Positions 12,644 through 24,195 of a stretch of DNA of 64,000 nucleotides are shown piece after piece. A model generated the notes under the pieces. The model ran no database searches and was not told the DNA's origin. It saw only the letters and a program-made list of their open reading frames with translations. The stretch is from Proales similis (taxonomy: Eukaryota > Rotifera > Eurotatoria > Ploima > Proalidae). The position numbers were made by a program, and so were the translations under genes. Where the stretch lies: the NCBI GenBank assembly GCA_019059635.1, contig JAGVRJ010000002.1, positions 372,001 to 436,000 on the forward strand, in the 5' to 3' direction. How positions within the stretch are numbered: the first letter of the stretch is position 1; each line of letters begins with the position of its first letter.

Positions 12644-14308
12644 TGTCTTGATGTTTCAGTTTTGTTCAATTTCAGAATCTTCGGCTTTTTTAAATTAGCA
12701 GCACATTGACAAAGAACTAAGAGAACGATGCCTGACAGTGGTTACCCAGCACAATTGCTTTGCCTAATCAGACGCTTTAGTTTGTGTTTCGAGATGGAGA
12801 AGAATTAGTAATCATGCAAAACATGGAACGAAAAAAGGTTAATTTTTGTTTTTCTCAGCCAATCTAAAAGCAGATTGTCGCCAAGATCGTCCGCACTTGT
12901 TCGAGACGAAATTTTCTAATCGTGACAACGCCAAGTTTGCCGCCGAACTCTGCCGTCTGTGAATTGCCGCCGACCGCTTAGAGTTGATCACCTCCTCATT
13001 TAGATTATGACTTGCTCGCCGCTTTGCCATCACATTCGCATCCAACTCTTGCATTCAATTTTTTATTCCTGCTCTGCTGCTCGCTTCGCATTTTTTTGAA
13101 TTATTCCAAATTATCGATTTTTCTTCTCATTCATGTCTTTGGCTCGCACACCCGCGTGCATCTCATTTCCACGAGCGCTCTTGCTTCCACCACCAGACTC
13201 CTCTCTCTCTCTCTCTTTTACTGGTTCACGAGCTTTGTGTATTTGTCAGCGAGCCAGCAAGCGAGTGATTCTGCGCGTGTGCTAGTATCGTTTCTCTCTC
13301 TGAGCTGCTTGTTCGGTTTGTAGACGCTTGCCAAAGAGTTGCCTCAACACACAATCAGACATGGCGTTGTTAATCCCATTTGGCCAGCTTTTAGCCTTCT
13401 TGCTCCTTTTCTCGCTCTCTCACTCGCTCGGTGCTCGTCTTTTCCGAATATTATTTCTACTCGACAAATGAACTTGGCTTAATTTCATGAGTACGTTTTC
13501 ATTAAGCTAATAATTCTTTCCGAATTTACATAAAAGCTATTATAGAGCGAGCCAAACCAGAATCGCATATGTGCTCTCTTCGTCTATTATTTCTGAATCA
13601 TTTCCCTATGCAGCGGCGGCACACGATTCATAAACCAACTGGTAGATGCAAGTAGAACGTCTCTTGCTCTCCTGCTGTTGTGTTTTCACTTTGAACGCAT
13701 AACCCCCTCCTGCCCTAAGTGCAATTTGAGATGTTAAACTCTTTACTTGAGCGGAAAACAAAAACCCGCCACCATCGTCTTCTTTCATAACGCTTCTCGC
13801 CGCCTCTTCAGTCTCGTTAAGCGAGACGACAAGACTTTAATTAGCGGTCGCCACTCTTTCAGTTCAGTTCTTTTAGTTTCAACTCTTCTTTCTCGCTTCT
13901 CGTCTCCGCTCGTTCTATTTCGCCGCCGCCGCAGCCGAAGCGTTTTCGATCAAAAGTTTGCATCAATCGAAACTGAGCACAAAAGCGACACGACAAACGT
14001 CGGCGTCTGTCTGTAATTTTACAACGCCTGGTGTCGTTCGGGGTTTTTATTTCAAAGACTTGGGGAATTGAAATACTGACTGACTTCAATTTTGTTTGAT
14101 TATGTCAATCACAATTGCTCCTAACGCGACACTTATTTTTAGAAAAGAAAGCCGGAAGCGAAATCGGCCGCTTTGAAAAAGAGTCACAAAAGGTTACAGA
14201 CCTTTCGGAGAAAGAGTCGTGCTAGATTCATGCGGCTAGCAGAGCGAAATTGGGTCTGGTTTCGAACAGCGAATCCAAGCACAAGAGTTTAGAACAGAGA
14301 CGCCGACG

Positions 14309-17300
14309 ATGTTGGCCACGTCGTCAAGCGAAAGCGAAGACTACGACAATTCCCATTCAGGCAGACGCTCTAAAGCGGCCTTACTTAGTCCGCAGACGAA
14401 TCGGACCGCCAAAAGCCAGACGAATACGCCGCAGGCAGTTGCGCGCAATGCCAACGCAGCCTCGCATCTCAACTTGACAAATGGTGCCAGCAATGCCAGC
14501 ACACGGAGTTCATTTTCAAACTCAAGCGAGAGCATTGGACCGAATCAGACAAGACGTCCGAGTCACAGATCAGTGTCGAGCTCGGGCACGGCCACCGGAA
14601 ATGCCGGATCGGTGGCTACGCCGCGAGCTCCGCCAAGGAATCGACGCGGACGAGCACTTCCGCCTCGGCCGGGCGAGGCTGCAGCTCAGCGAGAAGACAG
14701 TGACAACAGCGATCATCGAGCGACGCCGCAGCGATCAAGACGAATGATTTCAGACAGTGAGGACGAGGAAGCAGGAGAAAGCTCACGAACTAACAAATCC
14801 GGCAAGAGCAGGCAAGAGCTGGAGGCTGCTGCGGCGCAAGCCGCCAAAGAAGACGAAGCCCAGAAGCTTATTGAAGACCACAAGCGTCGTCTGCAGATTT
14901 ACGTGTTCGTTTGCCGCTGCATTGCGTATCCGTTCATTGCCAAACAGCCCACAGACATGGTGCGACGTCAGCTCAAAATGACACAGCAGCAGTTTCAACA
15001 GATCAAGGAGAATTTCGATCAATTCCTTCAGAACAGGCTCAAAGACATCGAGGCGGACGAAGCGTTCATAAACGCCGTGCGCAGCTATTTCGAAGTGTTT
15101 CTCAAGTCGGATCGAATCAGCAAAATGGTCCAGTGCGGCGGATGCTCGGCGTCCGACTTCCGCGAGGTGTTCAAGAACAACATCGAGAAGCGAGTGCGCA
15201 GTCTGCCCGAAATCGACGGCCTAAGCAAAGAGACTGTGCTCAACTCGTGGATGATCAAATTCGACGCCATATTCCGCTACAACGAAGAGCACAAGGCGTC
15301 GAACGTTATCGCCAGTCGACGCCATTCTCGGCACCAGATCAACACGAGCTCGACCGAATGCATTCTCACCAAAGAGCAGTTGTACGAGATGTTTCAGAAC
15401 TTGCTCGGAATAAAAAAATTCGAGCACCAGCTGATATTCAACGCCGCTCAGGTAAAAATCCGAACGCCCAACTAGCCGCGATGAACATTGAAGATATTCG
15501 GCATTTAGCTGGACAACGTAGACGAGCAAGCAGCGACCATCAGACGCGAACTAGACAGCCGAATGAAACAAGCCGAAGGCATTCAAAAGGTTAGTTGGAA
15601 CAATCGCCATTGAAAATCGAATTAAACCGCCCGGAACGGCGCTCTGCAATCAGACGGCGTTTCCAGTCCTGCTTTCTCTCTCTCTGTCAGTCGATTCAAT
15701 GCTAAATCATTCGATAAACTAGTTCTACTTGGAAGATTTGATCGAGCGATCTAAAAAGAAAAAGGTTTTCGTTTGATGAGTTTTGAGCTAACGAGAGAAT
15801 CGAATTAACAAAATAATGATTGATTTTGCCCGTCTCGCCTCACACTAACTTTTCACCTTTTTCCTTCGCTTCCTCATTTACTTGAATGCGAACTAATGAT
15901 CTGTGTGTCTCTCAGCAAAACGGACTGATGCCCAAGTTTGTGCACAAAAACATGGAGAGCACGTACATTGAAGAGCTGAAGCAGTCGATTACATTGCTGA
16001 TGAACCACTTGGACAATCAGCCTGTGGGCGCGGTCGAGTCTAAACTGCGCATACCCAAGAGACAGCAGAACAAGTCAGACACTCATCACAACGAGCCCGG
16101 CCTCTCCAAGAGCGACGTGGTGCTCAACTTTGCCATCGAGGTGGTGGTCATGGAAGTAAAAGGCTTGAAATCGCTGCCGCCCAATCGAATCGTGTTCTGC
16201 GTCATGGAATGCGAAGGGCATGGAAAGCTGCAGACAGACCAGGCGGAGGCGTCGCGTCCTATTTGGGACACCTCAGGCGATTTTAAAACTCACCAGCCTT
16301 TGCCGATCATCAAAGTCAAACTATGCATGGAGACTCAGAACATCCTCCAAGACAACAAAGAGCTCGGCCGGGTCGTTATTCGTCCCGACTCCAACTACAC
16401 TCGAGCGTCCACTTGGTATGTGATGGAAAGGACCAACAACAAGCTCGTTACCGACGAGATGAAAATCAAGCTCACCATTCGCATCGACAAGCCGCCCAAT
16501 TTGAAAATGTGCGGGTAAGTAAATGAGCCAGCCTGAGCGTCCGTCCCTTCGGTCAGTTTGCTGATTTTCGTCTGTTTTCGCACAAAAGCTGGTGCTTTTG
16601 TAGAGGCAAGAACTTGTGGAAGAAATGGAAAAAGCGTTATTTGTGCCTAGTTCAAGTAAGTTGACTGTGGACTATTCCTTCGACCGACTGGCTGATTTGA
16701 ATGACTTTTAAATTAAAATAGGTCTCGCAGTATACGTTTGTACTTTGCAGTTATGTTGAAAAAAAGTCAGAGCCGCGTGAACTAATGACATTGGACAATT
16801 TCACGGTCGACTACACCGAAGCAGAGCCAGAGCTGAAGGAGTTGGGCGGCCGTCACTTCTTCAGTGCGGTCAAGGAGGGCGATAGTGTTATGTTTGCGAC
16901 CGAAGAAGAGGCCGAGCGTAATTTGTGGATTCAAGGATTGTACAGAGCCACTGGTCAGTCGCATAAACCGGTATTGTCGAGCGCCAAAGCGGCCGAGGCG
17001 TTCACCGAACGACCAGGTAAGTACCCAAGTGAACCATGCTCTCGTTTCATGTTCTTTGTGAATCGGTGAGTTCAGAAATAGAAAAGTTGAGGAAAAACGG
17101 AATGGAAGAGTACATCCAGGCCGATCCGTGTACATTCAATCACAATGATTTCTTCAAAATGCTTCAAAGCCTCACGCTTGAGTACCGCCTTAACGACCAG
17201 TTCTGCTCACTGGGCTGGTTCAGTCCGGGACAAATATTTCTTCTCGACGAGTACCAGGCCCGATACGGAGTGCGCGGCTGCTACCGGCACCTGTGCTATC

Positions 17301-20300
17301 TCAGCGATCTGCTCGATCGGGCCGAGCAGTCGCAGTTCGTTGATCCCACTCTGCTTCATTACAGCTTTGCGTTCTGCGCCTGTCACGTCCACGGCAATCG
17401 GCCGGACGGCATCGGCACAGTTACTCTCGAGGAGAAGACCAAATTCGACGAGATCAAAGAAAGACTGCGCAATTTACTCGAGTTTCAAATCACCAATTTC
17501 AGGTGAGTTTGAACCGCCCGACGGTCAACTCTAGACCGAAATTGAGTCGCTTGAAGGTTCTGCTTTCCGTTCGGACGACCCGAGGGCTCTCTAAAGCAGA
17601 CCCTGTCGCTACTTGAGCGAGTTTTAATGAAAGACATTGTGACTCCGGTAACGCCAGACGAAGTAAAGGCAGTTGTTCGCAAGTGCCTCGAAAACGCCGC
17701 TCTGGTCAACTACACTCGCATCTCGCAGACAGTAAAAGTCGAAGGTAAGTCTGGCTGCGCTCGCCTCGTTTTAGTGTGAATGTCCTCTCTTCTTCCACAT
17801 TCATATGTTGAACAATGATTTGAGTTGAAGCCAGAATCTAATCGTGTCTCACCATTGTTTCGCTCCATCTCACCATGTGTGTGTGTGTCTTGCAAGCTCG
17901 CTCGAGTCTAAGTGTCGTTCGGCTTTTTTTTCATGTCCGTCTGAGAAAAGGGGAATAATTAAAAGCCGATTATAAGCGTCAATTCCTCGATGCTCTTCGA
18001 AAAATGCTCGAAATCCGACTACATAAAATTTTTAACCCTTGATTCTATTTCTAGGTTCTAAAGACTCAAACTCATTTGAACACGGTAATCAAACTCATTG
18101 CCTATTTTAATTCGATTGAATGAGCCGGCCGCGTTTATGTGTTGATAATTGAGCACCCGTGCGCATTTGCATCACTCGCTATCCCCCCTGACTTTGTTTC
18201 TAAACGTCTTGCCCGCTTTTCAAAAAAATAATTCGGTGTTTTCAAATCGTTCGGTTTTACTTACTCAAAGTGGTCCCTCATGTGTAAAGCAATTCTTTTT
18301 TTTTTTACCGGCATTGTAATAACAACTCGTGAATGCCGCCTGCGCCAAATTTAGATCGACACCACTTGTTACTCGATGGCTAAATTATTCCCCAATAGCT
18401 TTAGCATTGTCGTTTTGGTGGTTGTTGTGGAATGTGGTTGGCTCTAACCTTGTTCGCCAAAGTGCTTTTACAAACTCGTTCCAACTGAGTCTTAATCGAA
18501 TGTTTTGCTCTTTCAGAAAGTCTCTACAATGCGGAAACAACGCCAAAGAAAAAAGTCGAAGATCTCGTTCACTTGGCCGAGCTCTGCATAGATCTTCTTC
18601 AGCAGAACGAAGAGCACCATTCAGAGGTAGGCACTCGCGTCCTCCTATTCGCCACGCATTCTTGTCTTCCGGTCTGCGTTTATCCACATTTGCGCGATTG
18701 AAGTTTATTCTTGTTTTTGCTTGAGTTTTGTGGCTGTTCTAATTTTATTTCAAAGTATTCGGATCTTTCCACGAATGTGATTCGAAGCGACTATTTGTAC
18801 GGAAAGTACACGCTCGAAGAGATGCAAAAGTTCCGAAGCCTGAAACGAAAGCATGAGAAAATTCTGTTTAACTTTTGCAAATACCGACGTCAAATGATGA
18901 TGAGTGAAAACGCGCCACGAGCGGCCAGTTTGAAGGCGAAATTGCGCCGCTACCTCAAGGGTCTAATCAGCCCGGGCGAGTTTAAGGCTGTGCCAGACAG
19001 TGCCCTGTTGATAGACCCACAAGAGAGCGAGCTCGCAATTAGAACCCTGCTCATTCAGAAAATGCATCCGCCTTCGTTTCCTAAGCGCAATTTTTACGAT
19101 AAACTCTCTAGGGTAGGCGATGGCGAGTAGAAACGAGAATTAACGCTAACTACCGCTCGCTCGCTTCCTTTAACGCTGTCCTATCCAATGGCTCTCTTTT
19201 AACGTTTGAACGAACCACTCGAACAGAGTCTAACTTCAACTTGGCATTTTAGTCTTTTGCCTGGTTCTGTGAGCTGCTTGTCGAACACGAGGAAATCTTC
19301 TGGTCGTTGTTCGCCGTCGATATGGACCACGTTCTCGAGCAGCAGGCATCCGACAGCTGGGACAGCTTCCCCCTCTTCCAGCTTCTCAACGACTATCTGC
19401 TGAATCATCGTAAGTGGCAACACAAATGCGCCTTGTTTGCATTTTAATTTCAATTCTCTTCAAAGCCAACTTGAACGGAGGAAGATTTCATCGACATCTT
19501 CAGGACACATTTGCGCCGCTCGTGATCAGATACGTTGATCTGATGGAGTCATCTATCGGCCAGTCGATTCACAAAGGATTCGAAAAAGAAAACTGGAAGC
19601 CACGCGGGTGAGCAGAGCTGGTTCAGCTTTGAAGCTTTTATTCAATCTCACTTGTGAACAGACAAGGCTGCTCGACGTCTGAAGACATGTTGTGGAAGCT
19701 GGACGCACTGCAGTCGTTCATTCGCGACCTTCACTGGCCGGACGAGGTGTTTGCCGAGCATCTTGAACATCGACTCAAGCAAATGGCATCGGACATGATT
19801 GAAGCCTGCGGCACACGGTAACGCCAAACCCTTGCCCGTTCATGGACCACTTTCGTTTCTGACCAAGTTGTATGGGCCAAACCAGAATTCTGAAAAACTT
19901 TGAGAACTGGATGAAAAAGGGCCTAATTATCCTGAACGCCGGCACAGACTACGTTTTCCCGCCCGAATGCTGTACAATGATAAATGTGCTGATTGACATC
20001 AAGGCACAAGTAAACCACTTTTGTTCAATCGGCTCAATTGAGACGCGCCGCCTAAGACACTGACCTTGAATGAAGGCGATCAAATTGTGCGGGTTGGACA
20101 GCGGCGACCTGAATCGCTATCACACCAAAATAGATGAGCATCTAGAACGGTGTCTGGCCGAGATGAGAAAAATGCTCGTCGCCAAGTTGATAAGTGTCCT
20201 GGACGGGCTGCTGAAAAAGCTGGCTCGCTACGACGAGGGAACTCTCATCCGCTCCATCTTCTCGCTGGCTGTAAGCATCTCCTGTCTCTGAGCGCACGAG

Positions 20301-20792
20301 CTATCTCCACTAAAATGTGGCCATTAGAAACCGCTGAACGAATTCGGCCAGCCCTACGTGAACTTTGTGAACGTCAACCTTGAAGCGCTGAGGAACAAGA
20401 TCAATGACGAGCTCTTCATTCTGAACGCGTTCGAGGTATTTGCTTTTTTTTTGCTCGTTCTCATGCTCCATTCGGCCTCGTTTGACATCAGTTTTAAAAT
20501 TAGCAATGGTACACTGAGCAAGTAAACATGATCAACGGCTGGTTATCTGAGCGACTTGAGATTACGCTGCATGAATGCCAACTTGCCTGCATTTCAATGA
20601 TTGTCAAGGTAAACAAATCGAAATGTTCGCCTCAGCTTGACCGACTTATTCAAATGCTCTCTCAATTGCGAATAGAAAATAAAGAGCAGCTTTGAACTGC
20701 AATGCATATCTGATAAGTCACTTGAGCTGCAGGCCTACTCGTCCATTCTGAGCCGACTCCAGGTCGAAGAGGCCAATCAAGCATTAAAGTGA
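14309..20792 (+). CDS. CADPS: calcium-dependent secretion activator (CAPS / UNC-31)
   Basis: Seventeen exons (first 14309-15451, last 20676-20792) give 1456 residues; all phases agree. The N terminus is Ser/Arg-rich and disordered (about 1-190). A helical domain follows with [12 protein letters not shown] and [15 protein letters not shown]. Then come the C2 domain (about 455-605; [20 protein letters not shown]), the PH domain (about 608-725; [19 protein letters not shown]) and the long MUN/MHD-containing C-terminal half with [21 protein letters not shown] and [18 protein letters not shown] primes dense-core vesicles for Ca2+-triggered exocytosis and binds phosphoinositides and SNAREs (family knowledge). 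Two oddities: exon 18756-19112 adds 119 residues (about 971-1089) between conserved blocks EEHHSE and SFAWFCELL, and a 30-nt frame-keeping exon may exist at 18055-18084. AATAAA is at 20856-20861. Confidence 0.95.
18055..18084 (+). other. candidate 30-nt cassette microexon of CAPS
   Basis: A 30-base segment is bracketed by a good acceptor (T-rich tract then ctag) and a gtaatc donor, inside the roughly 770-nt intron between CAPS exons 17557-17744 and 18517-18626. Both neighbours join in phase 1, and the segment is read as 2+27+1, so inclusion adds exactly ten residues ([10 protein letters not shown]) without a stop. This intron is far longer than the others, which fits alternative splicing. Use of the exon is inferred, not shown. 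Confidence 0.45.
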
Positions 20793-20906
20793 ACAATTAT
20801 CGACTAGATTGTACATTTCGCTCGACTCCTTTGTCTCTCCACTGCGTTCGTGTTAAATAAATTATTACGCAATTGGCTGAATTTATTTTCAATCAGTTAA
20901 ATGTGA

Positions 20907-21369
20907 TCAAGCAAACGAATGCGAGTCCAAGCTCGAGCTGTGGCCGTTCGCGTCTTTCAGCGTAACACAGGCGATCGCACGAGCCGGGGAATAGGCCGGG
21001 CCAAGCGGGAAGTTGTCGGCCCGATTAGCCTCTGGGCCAAAATGTTTAGAGACCCAAATCTGAGCCCGGGTCTCGTTCATGGCCAGCTCGCGCTCTTGTT
21101 GTCTCCTCATGAACTTGATGAGCACGAATATGGCAAACACTAGAGCAAGCAATTAGGCGCTTTAATTGGCAGAATCGGTCGAGTATGGTCAAAAGATCAA
21201 CTAGTTTACTTAGAACCATGAGCGTGAACAGAAGAGTGATGGCCAGCTCCCACAGATTACACGGACCTTGGCACTTCATCGTTTGACTGGTGTCGGCTTC
21301 GAACGCTTTGCTCCGCTCGTACGAGTCGTAGCCTGAGATCATTCTATTGAGTAAATCGCTTTCGTCCAT
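20907..21369 (-). CDS. small single-pass membrane protein, unknown
   Basis: Two exons (21369-21210 and 21139-20907, phase 1 intron of 70 nt) give 130 residues. The N-terminal 40 residues are polar, then LWELAITLLFTLMVLM and FAIFVLIKF form one membrane span of about 25 residues. It is followed by the basic stop-transfer KFMRRQQ and a polar tail of about 65 residues. There is no cleavable signal peptide, so a type III/signal-anchor topology with the basic tail in the cytosol is likely. A CQGPC pair precedes the span. The intron falls inside the membrane span. Convergent with CAPS; the two stops are 115 bases apart. No family recognised. Confidence 0.7.
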
Positions 21370-21619
21370 GCTCTATTTAGATGAAGACGCGTTGAAGAAT
21401 AGACCAAGATTAAAACGTCGGGCGGCTTTTATTTCTATTAAGCGAAATTGCGTCCTCTACAAAGATGATGATGAAAAAGAAGAAGGAGAAGAAGATGGTG
21501 AATAGAACGATGACGGTGATGATATTTGAAGCAGGAAACAGAATGTCATGAATGCCTGCACTTGAAATAGTTGGCGAATAATCTATCCAAATTGGCGATC
21601 TCTCATTAGGATAGTCAAG

Positions 21620-22896
21620 TCATGCTCGTTTGTCGGTTTGGATAGAGGACGAGTCAAGTTGCCAACGACCGTCCTCTAATTTCACATACACGCGGGCTCT
21701 ACCGTTCGCAAAGTAAGTGCGCAACGGGTCCGGATGCTCGCTCATTACTTTGAATGCTTGCTTTAGATTGTCCATAAAATGGTCTCGCTCTTGTTGGGGC
21801 GAAGTAGAAAAATACTTTTGACGAGCCAGCTGAGTCATTATTCAACTCCGGGCTAATTCGAGTCGATTTAATTACCTTAAGGAGCAGTTGATTCGGAAAG
21901 TGAATTAGCCTATCTGACTGGGGTAGCGGCTGATAGTCGAACGGCCCGATGATGAGACAGTGTCTGTCCGAGTCGTAAATGCTCATGTTCTAGCAACGAA
22001 TCGCTAAATCTTGGCCGAGAGGCTTCGTTTAGACACTTACGCCGCTCTGGGAAAAGTGCCGCGCACTCCTCGCTCCTTGGTCGGGTCCTCGATCGGCGAA
22101 ATTGTTGCACATGAAAACTCTCTCTTCTTTTAGGTTGTACGCTTAAGGAAAGCGAATGAGTCGCCATGCGCGGTTTTCAATTGTTTGCGCAGATTACCGA
22201 TCCCGTAGGCGATTGGATAATGAATTTCATTGCGCACGATGTCATTCAACTCAGTTACTTGGGCGAGTCGAAGCAGGAATTTCTCTTCCATTTTACTCAA
22301 CTCGGCTATTAAGGCCAACTGAGTAAGACAAAGGGAAGAAAAACTGCGGGCGCGAACACAAACCGAACAGTTTGAGAGTGATCGAGGCCGACTGCATTCC
22401 CGCATCATTGAAGCCGCCGATTAGATAAATTTCAAACTCGGTTCCGCTCAAGTCGGACACCATTCGGTCAAGGCCGCCTCTCATGTCCGAGCCGTCAAAG
22501 TGACAAATTGAGCAGTTTTTGGAGGCTTCGAAAAAGAAGAACAATAGAACAAAAAATCAACTAAATTCGCTAGATTCGTACAAGTTTCGACCATTATGAG
22601 GATGTGGCAAGTTGTTGCGTCGTCCGAACCGATTATATCAATGACCGGATCGTTTCGTCTGACAGTGGCCATTTCTCGCTGAGCCACGTATAGGCAGCGC
22701 TGAGCATTTTGGCATTCTACCTGAGAGCTGATGAATGCCTGGTGGTTCCTCTTAAAACGAAAATTCCACAAAAAGTTCACAGAGAAGACAGGAAAAAAAA
22801 CTGCTTGAGAGTAGCAACCATGAGCTGAGCGTCGGCTCTGATGGTATCGTAGGTGAACGAATTCAGCTGGGTGCCGTCATTTAAGAAGACCGGCAT
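21620..22896 (-). CDS. NTAN1: protein N-terminal asparagine amidohydrolase
   Basis: Multi-exon gene of about 300 residues, starting MPVFLNDGTQLNSF. The diagnostic block is YVAQREMATV...IIGSDDATTCHILI, where the Cys of TTCH is the catalytic nucleophile of the NTAN1 family. The blocks EIYLIGGFND, VTELNDIVRNE-H-PIAYGI, SIYDSDRHCLIIGPF and RTYFANG-RARVYVKLEDG-W follow in family order. The enzyme deamidates N-terminal Asn to Asp, feeding the Arg/N-degron pathway in the cytosol/nucleus (family knowledge). The junction after CHILIMVET uses a gtacga donor, and the first intron appears to use gttgct, so exon 1 is the least certain part. It lies between two other minus-strand genes with short spacers. 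Confidence 0.88.
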
Positions 22897-23166
22897 TCTA
22901 GCGAAACAGAATCAAGTTCGAGTGGGAGGAGGAGAGGCAAATTTAAATGAGCGTCAGTCATGACACTTTACTGCATCTGCAATTTAGGTGGTTTGGTTTG
23001 CTTTCAAGTTGATTTATTAGCGCAAAAATTATTTGCTGATTTGAATGTCGATGAAGAGAACAAGTTGGACAAGCAGGTCAGAGCTGCTTGCTTTAAATAG
23101 GAAAAGACTCGTCGTTATGCATTTATTTACACACATTCACGCAATGACCGCATGCATGACGCGCAA

Positions 23167-24114
23167 TCAAGTAGAGGCCACATTCGCCTGGGCGTAGTAG
23201 ATCTCAACAGGCCGGTTGATTTTCCAATACTTTTCAATAATTTGCTCGAGCAATAGGCCGCTTTCGAGAGGCTGAAAGCTGTTTCCGTTGTCGACCGAGA
23301 CAAACAGCTGGAACATGTCCGACTGGCTGGCGGTGCTGGACGAACACGGAACGTTGGGCGCATTGAACGAGTCGGCACCGTCCAACTCGACCGAGTGACG
23401 GGTTGACAGATACTTGCTCAGATGACTCATGCTCGCGTTCGATGTGGTTTTCAAGTAGCGACTCGTCGCGCTCGTTCTTTCCTTGCTCGGATGCGGCCGT
23501 AATATGAGCTCTACTTCGTCTGTCATGTGAACAGACAAGGACGATTGGCCGGTGCTTGCGCGAGATTCGATGTCTGACTCGTCGGTTGAGTTGTTGACCG
23601 CTGCGGCTCTTTTGTTGCCTCGGCTCGGCCTTTCGTTCTCATCGACGCCGTTTGAACGAGCACTACGGCGACTGTTGGACCTGCTCAGACTGCCCACTGC
23701 GGTCAGATGTTTTTTGTTCAATTTCTGAAGCACTTTTTCGTGCAGCGCGTCGTACTCCTCGCGGTTCGGATAGATCTTGGCTATGATTCCGTCAAAGTTG
23801 GGATCCGGCCGTAGAGAGCGCTTGCTGACCAGCTTTTTCCGACATGTCGGACACTCCTTGTTGCCTGCTCTCAGGGCGGTGATTATGCAATCTTGGCAGA
23901 AGCGATGCAAGCATTCTTTGGTGGTCATTGTCTTTTTTAAAATGTCCAAGCATATCGGACACATCAGCTCGTTTTGAAGCACTTTGGGCGAGACGGCGAT
24001 CTCCGTCTCGTCGTGGATTATCTCGTGTGGCATGCGATTAAGCTCGTAGACATTGAGCTCCCAGGCCTTGGTGGCCGGGTCGGCCGAGTCACCCGATGCG
24101 TTCGATTTGCTCAT
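23167..24114 (-). CDS. RNF2: Polycomb E3 ubiquitin ligase RING1/RNF2 (Sce)
   Basis: An intronless 315-residue coding region. The C3HC4 RING finger (CPICLDILKK, then ECLHRFCQDC, then CPTCRKKLVSKRSL) is near-identical to RING1A/B. It is preceded by the conserved WELNVYELNRMPHEII arm and followed by RPDPNFDGIIAKIYPNREEY. The C terminus holds the RAWUL ubiquitin-like fold (ELILRPHP, SRYLKTTSNASMSHLSKYL, EKYWKINRPVEIYYA). RING1 proteins mono-ubiquitinate H2A in PRC1 (family knowledge). The linker of about 90 residues is Ser/Arg-rich and lineage-specific. The ATG at 24114 gives MSKSNAS, matching the family's short N terminus. An in-frame ATG at 24195 would add 27 residues and is possible. The symbol is the family name; RING1A and RING1B cannot be separated here. 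Confidence 0.92.
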   Translation of the reverse strand: MSKSNASGDSADPATKAWELNVYELNRMPHEIIHDETEIAVSPKVLQNELMCPICLDILKKTMTTKECLHRFCQDCIITALRAGNKECPTCRKKLVSKRSLRPDPNFDGIIAKIYPNREEYDALHEKVLQKLNKKHLTAVGSLSRSNSRRSARSNGVDENERPSRGNKRAAAVNNSTDESDIESRASTGQSSLSVHMTDEVELILRPHPSKERTSATSRYLKTTSNASMSHLSKYLSTRHSVELDGADSFNAPNVPCSSSTASQSDMFQLFVSVDNGNSFQPLESGLLLEQIIEKYWKINRPVEIYYAQANVAST

Positions 24115-24195
24115 GCCGTCTGACGGCCGCTTTGTGCCACTTACAAATCTAAATCGATTGGCGATGTCAAGCAGCAGCCACTGGTTTGCCCGCAT

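Larger units (their letters stand above)
8977..14308. other. 5.3-kb gene-poor region between divergent genes, upstream of CAPS
   Basis: No reading frame here has protein-like composition. Most open stretches are shadows of T-rich or (AG)n DNA. The region is AT-rich, with many homopolymer runs and GA/CT microsatellites, and lies between the minus-strand gene starting at 8976 and CAPS starting at 14309, so it must contain both promoters. About 200-400 bases before 14309 have a more balanced composition with CpG-containing stretches and are probably 5' untranslated sequence of CAPS. In a genome with spacers of 100-600 bases, this length suggests regulatory content. Confidence 0.5.

Noticed and set aside
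13012..13323. 103-codon plus-strand frame upstream of CAPS
   Set aside because: A CT-rich tract reads as Leu/Ser; no domain, no splice consistency with CAPS.
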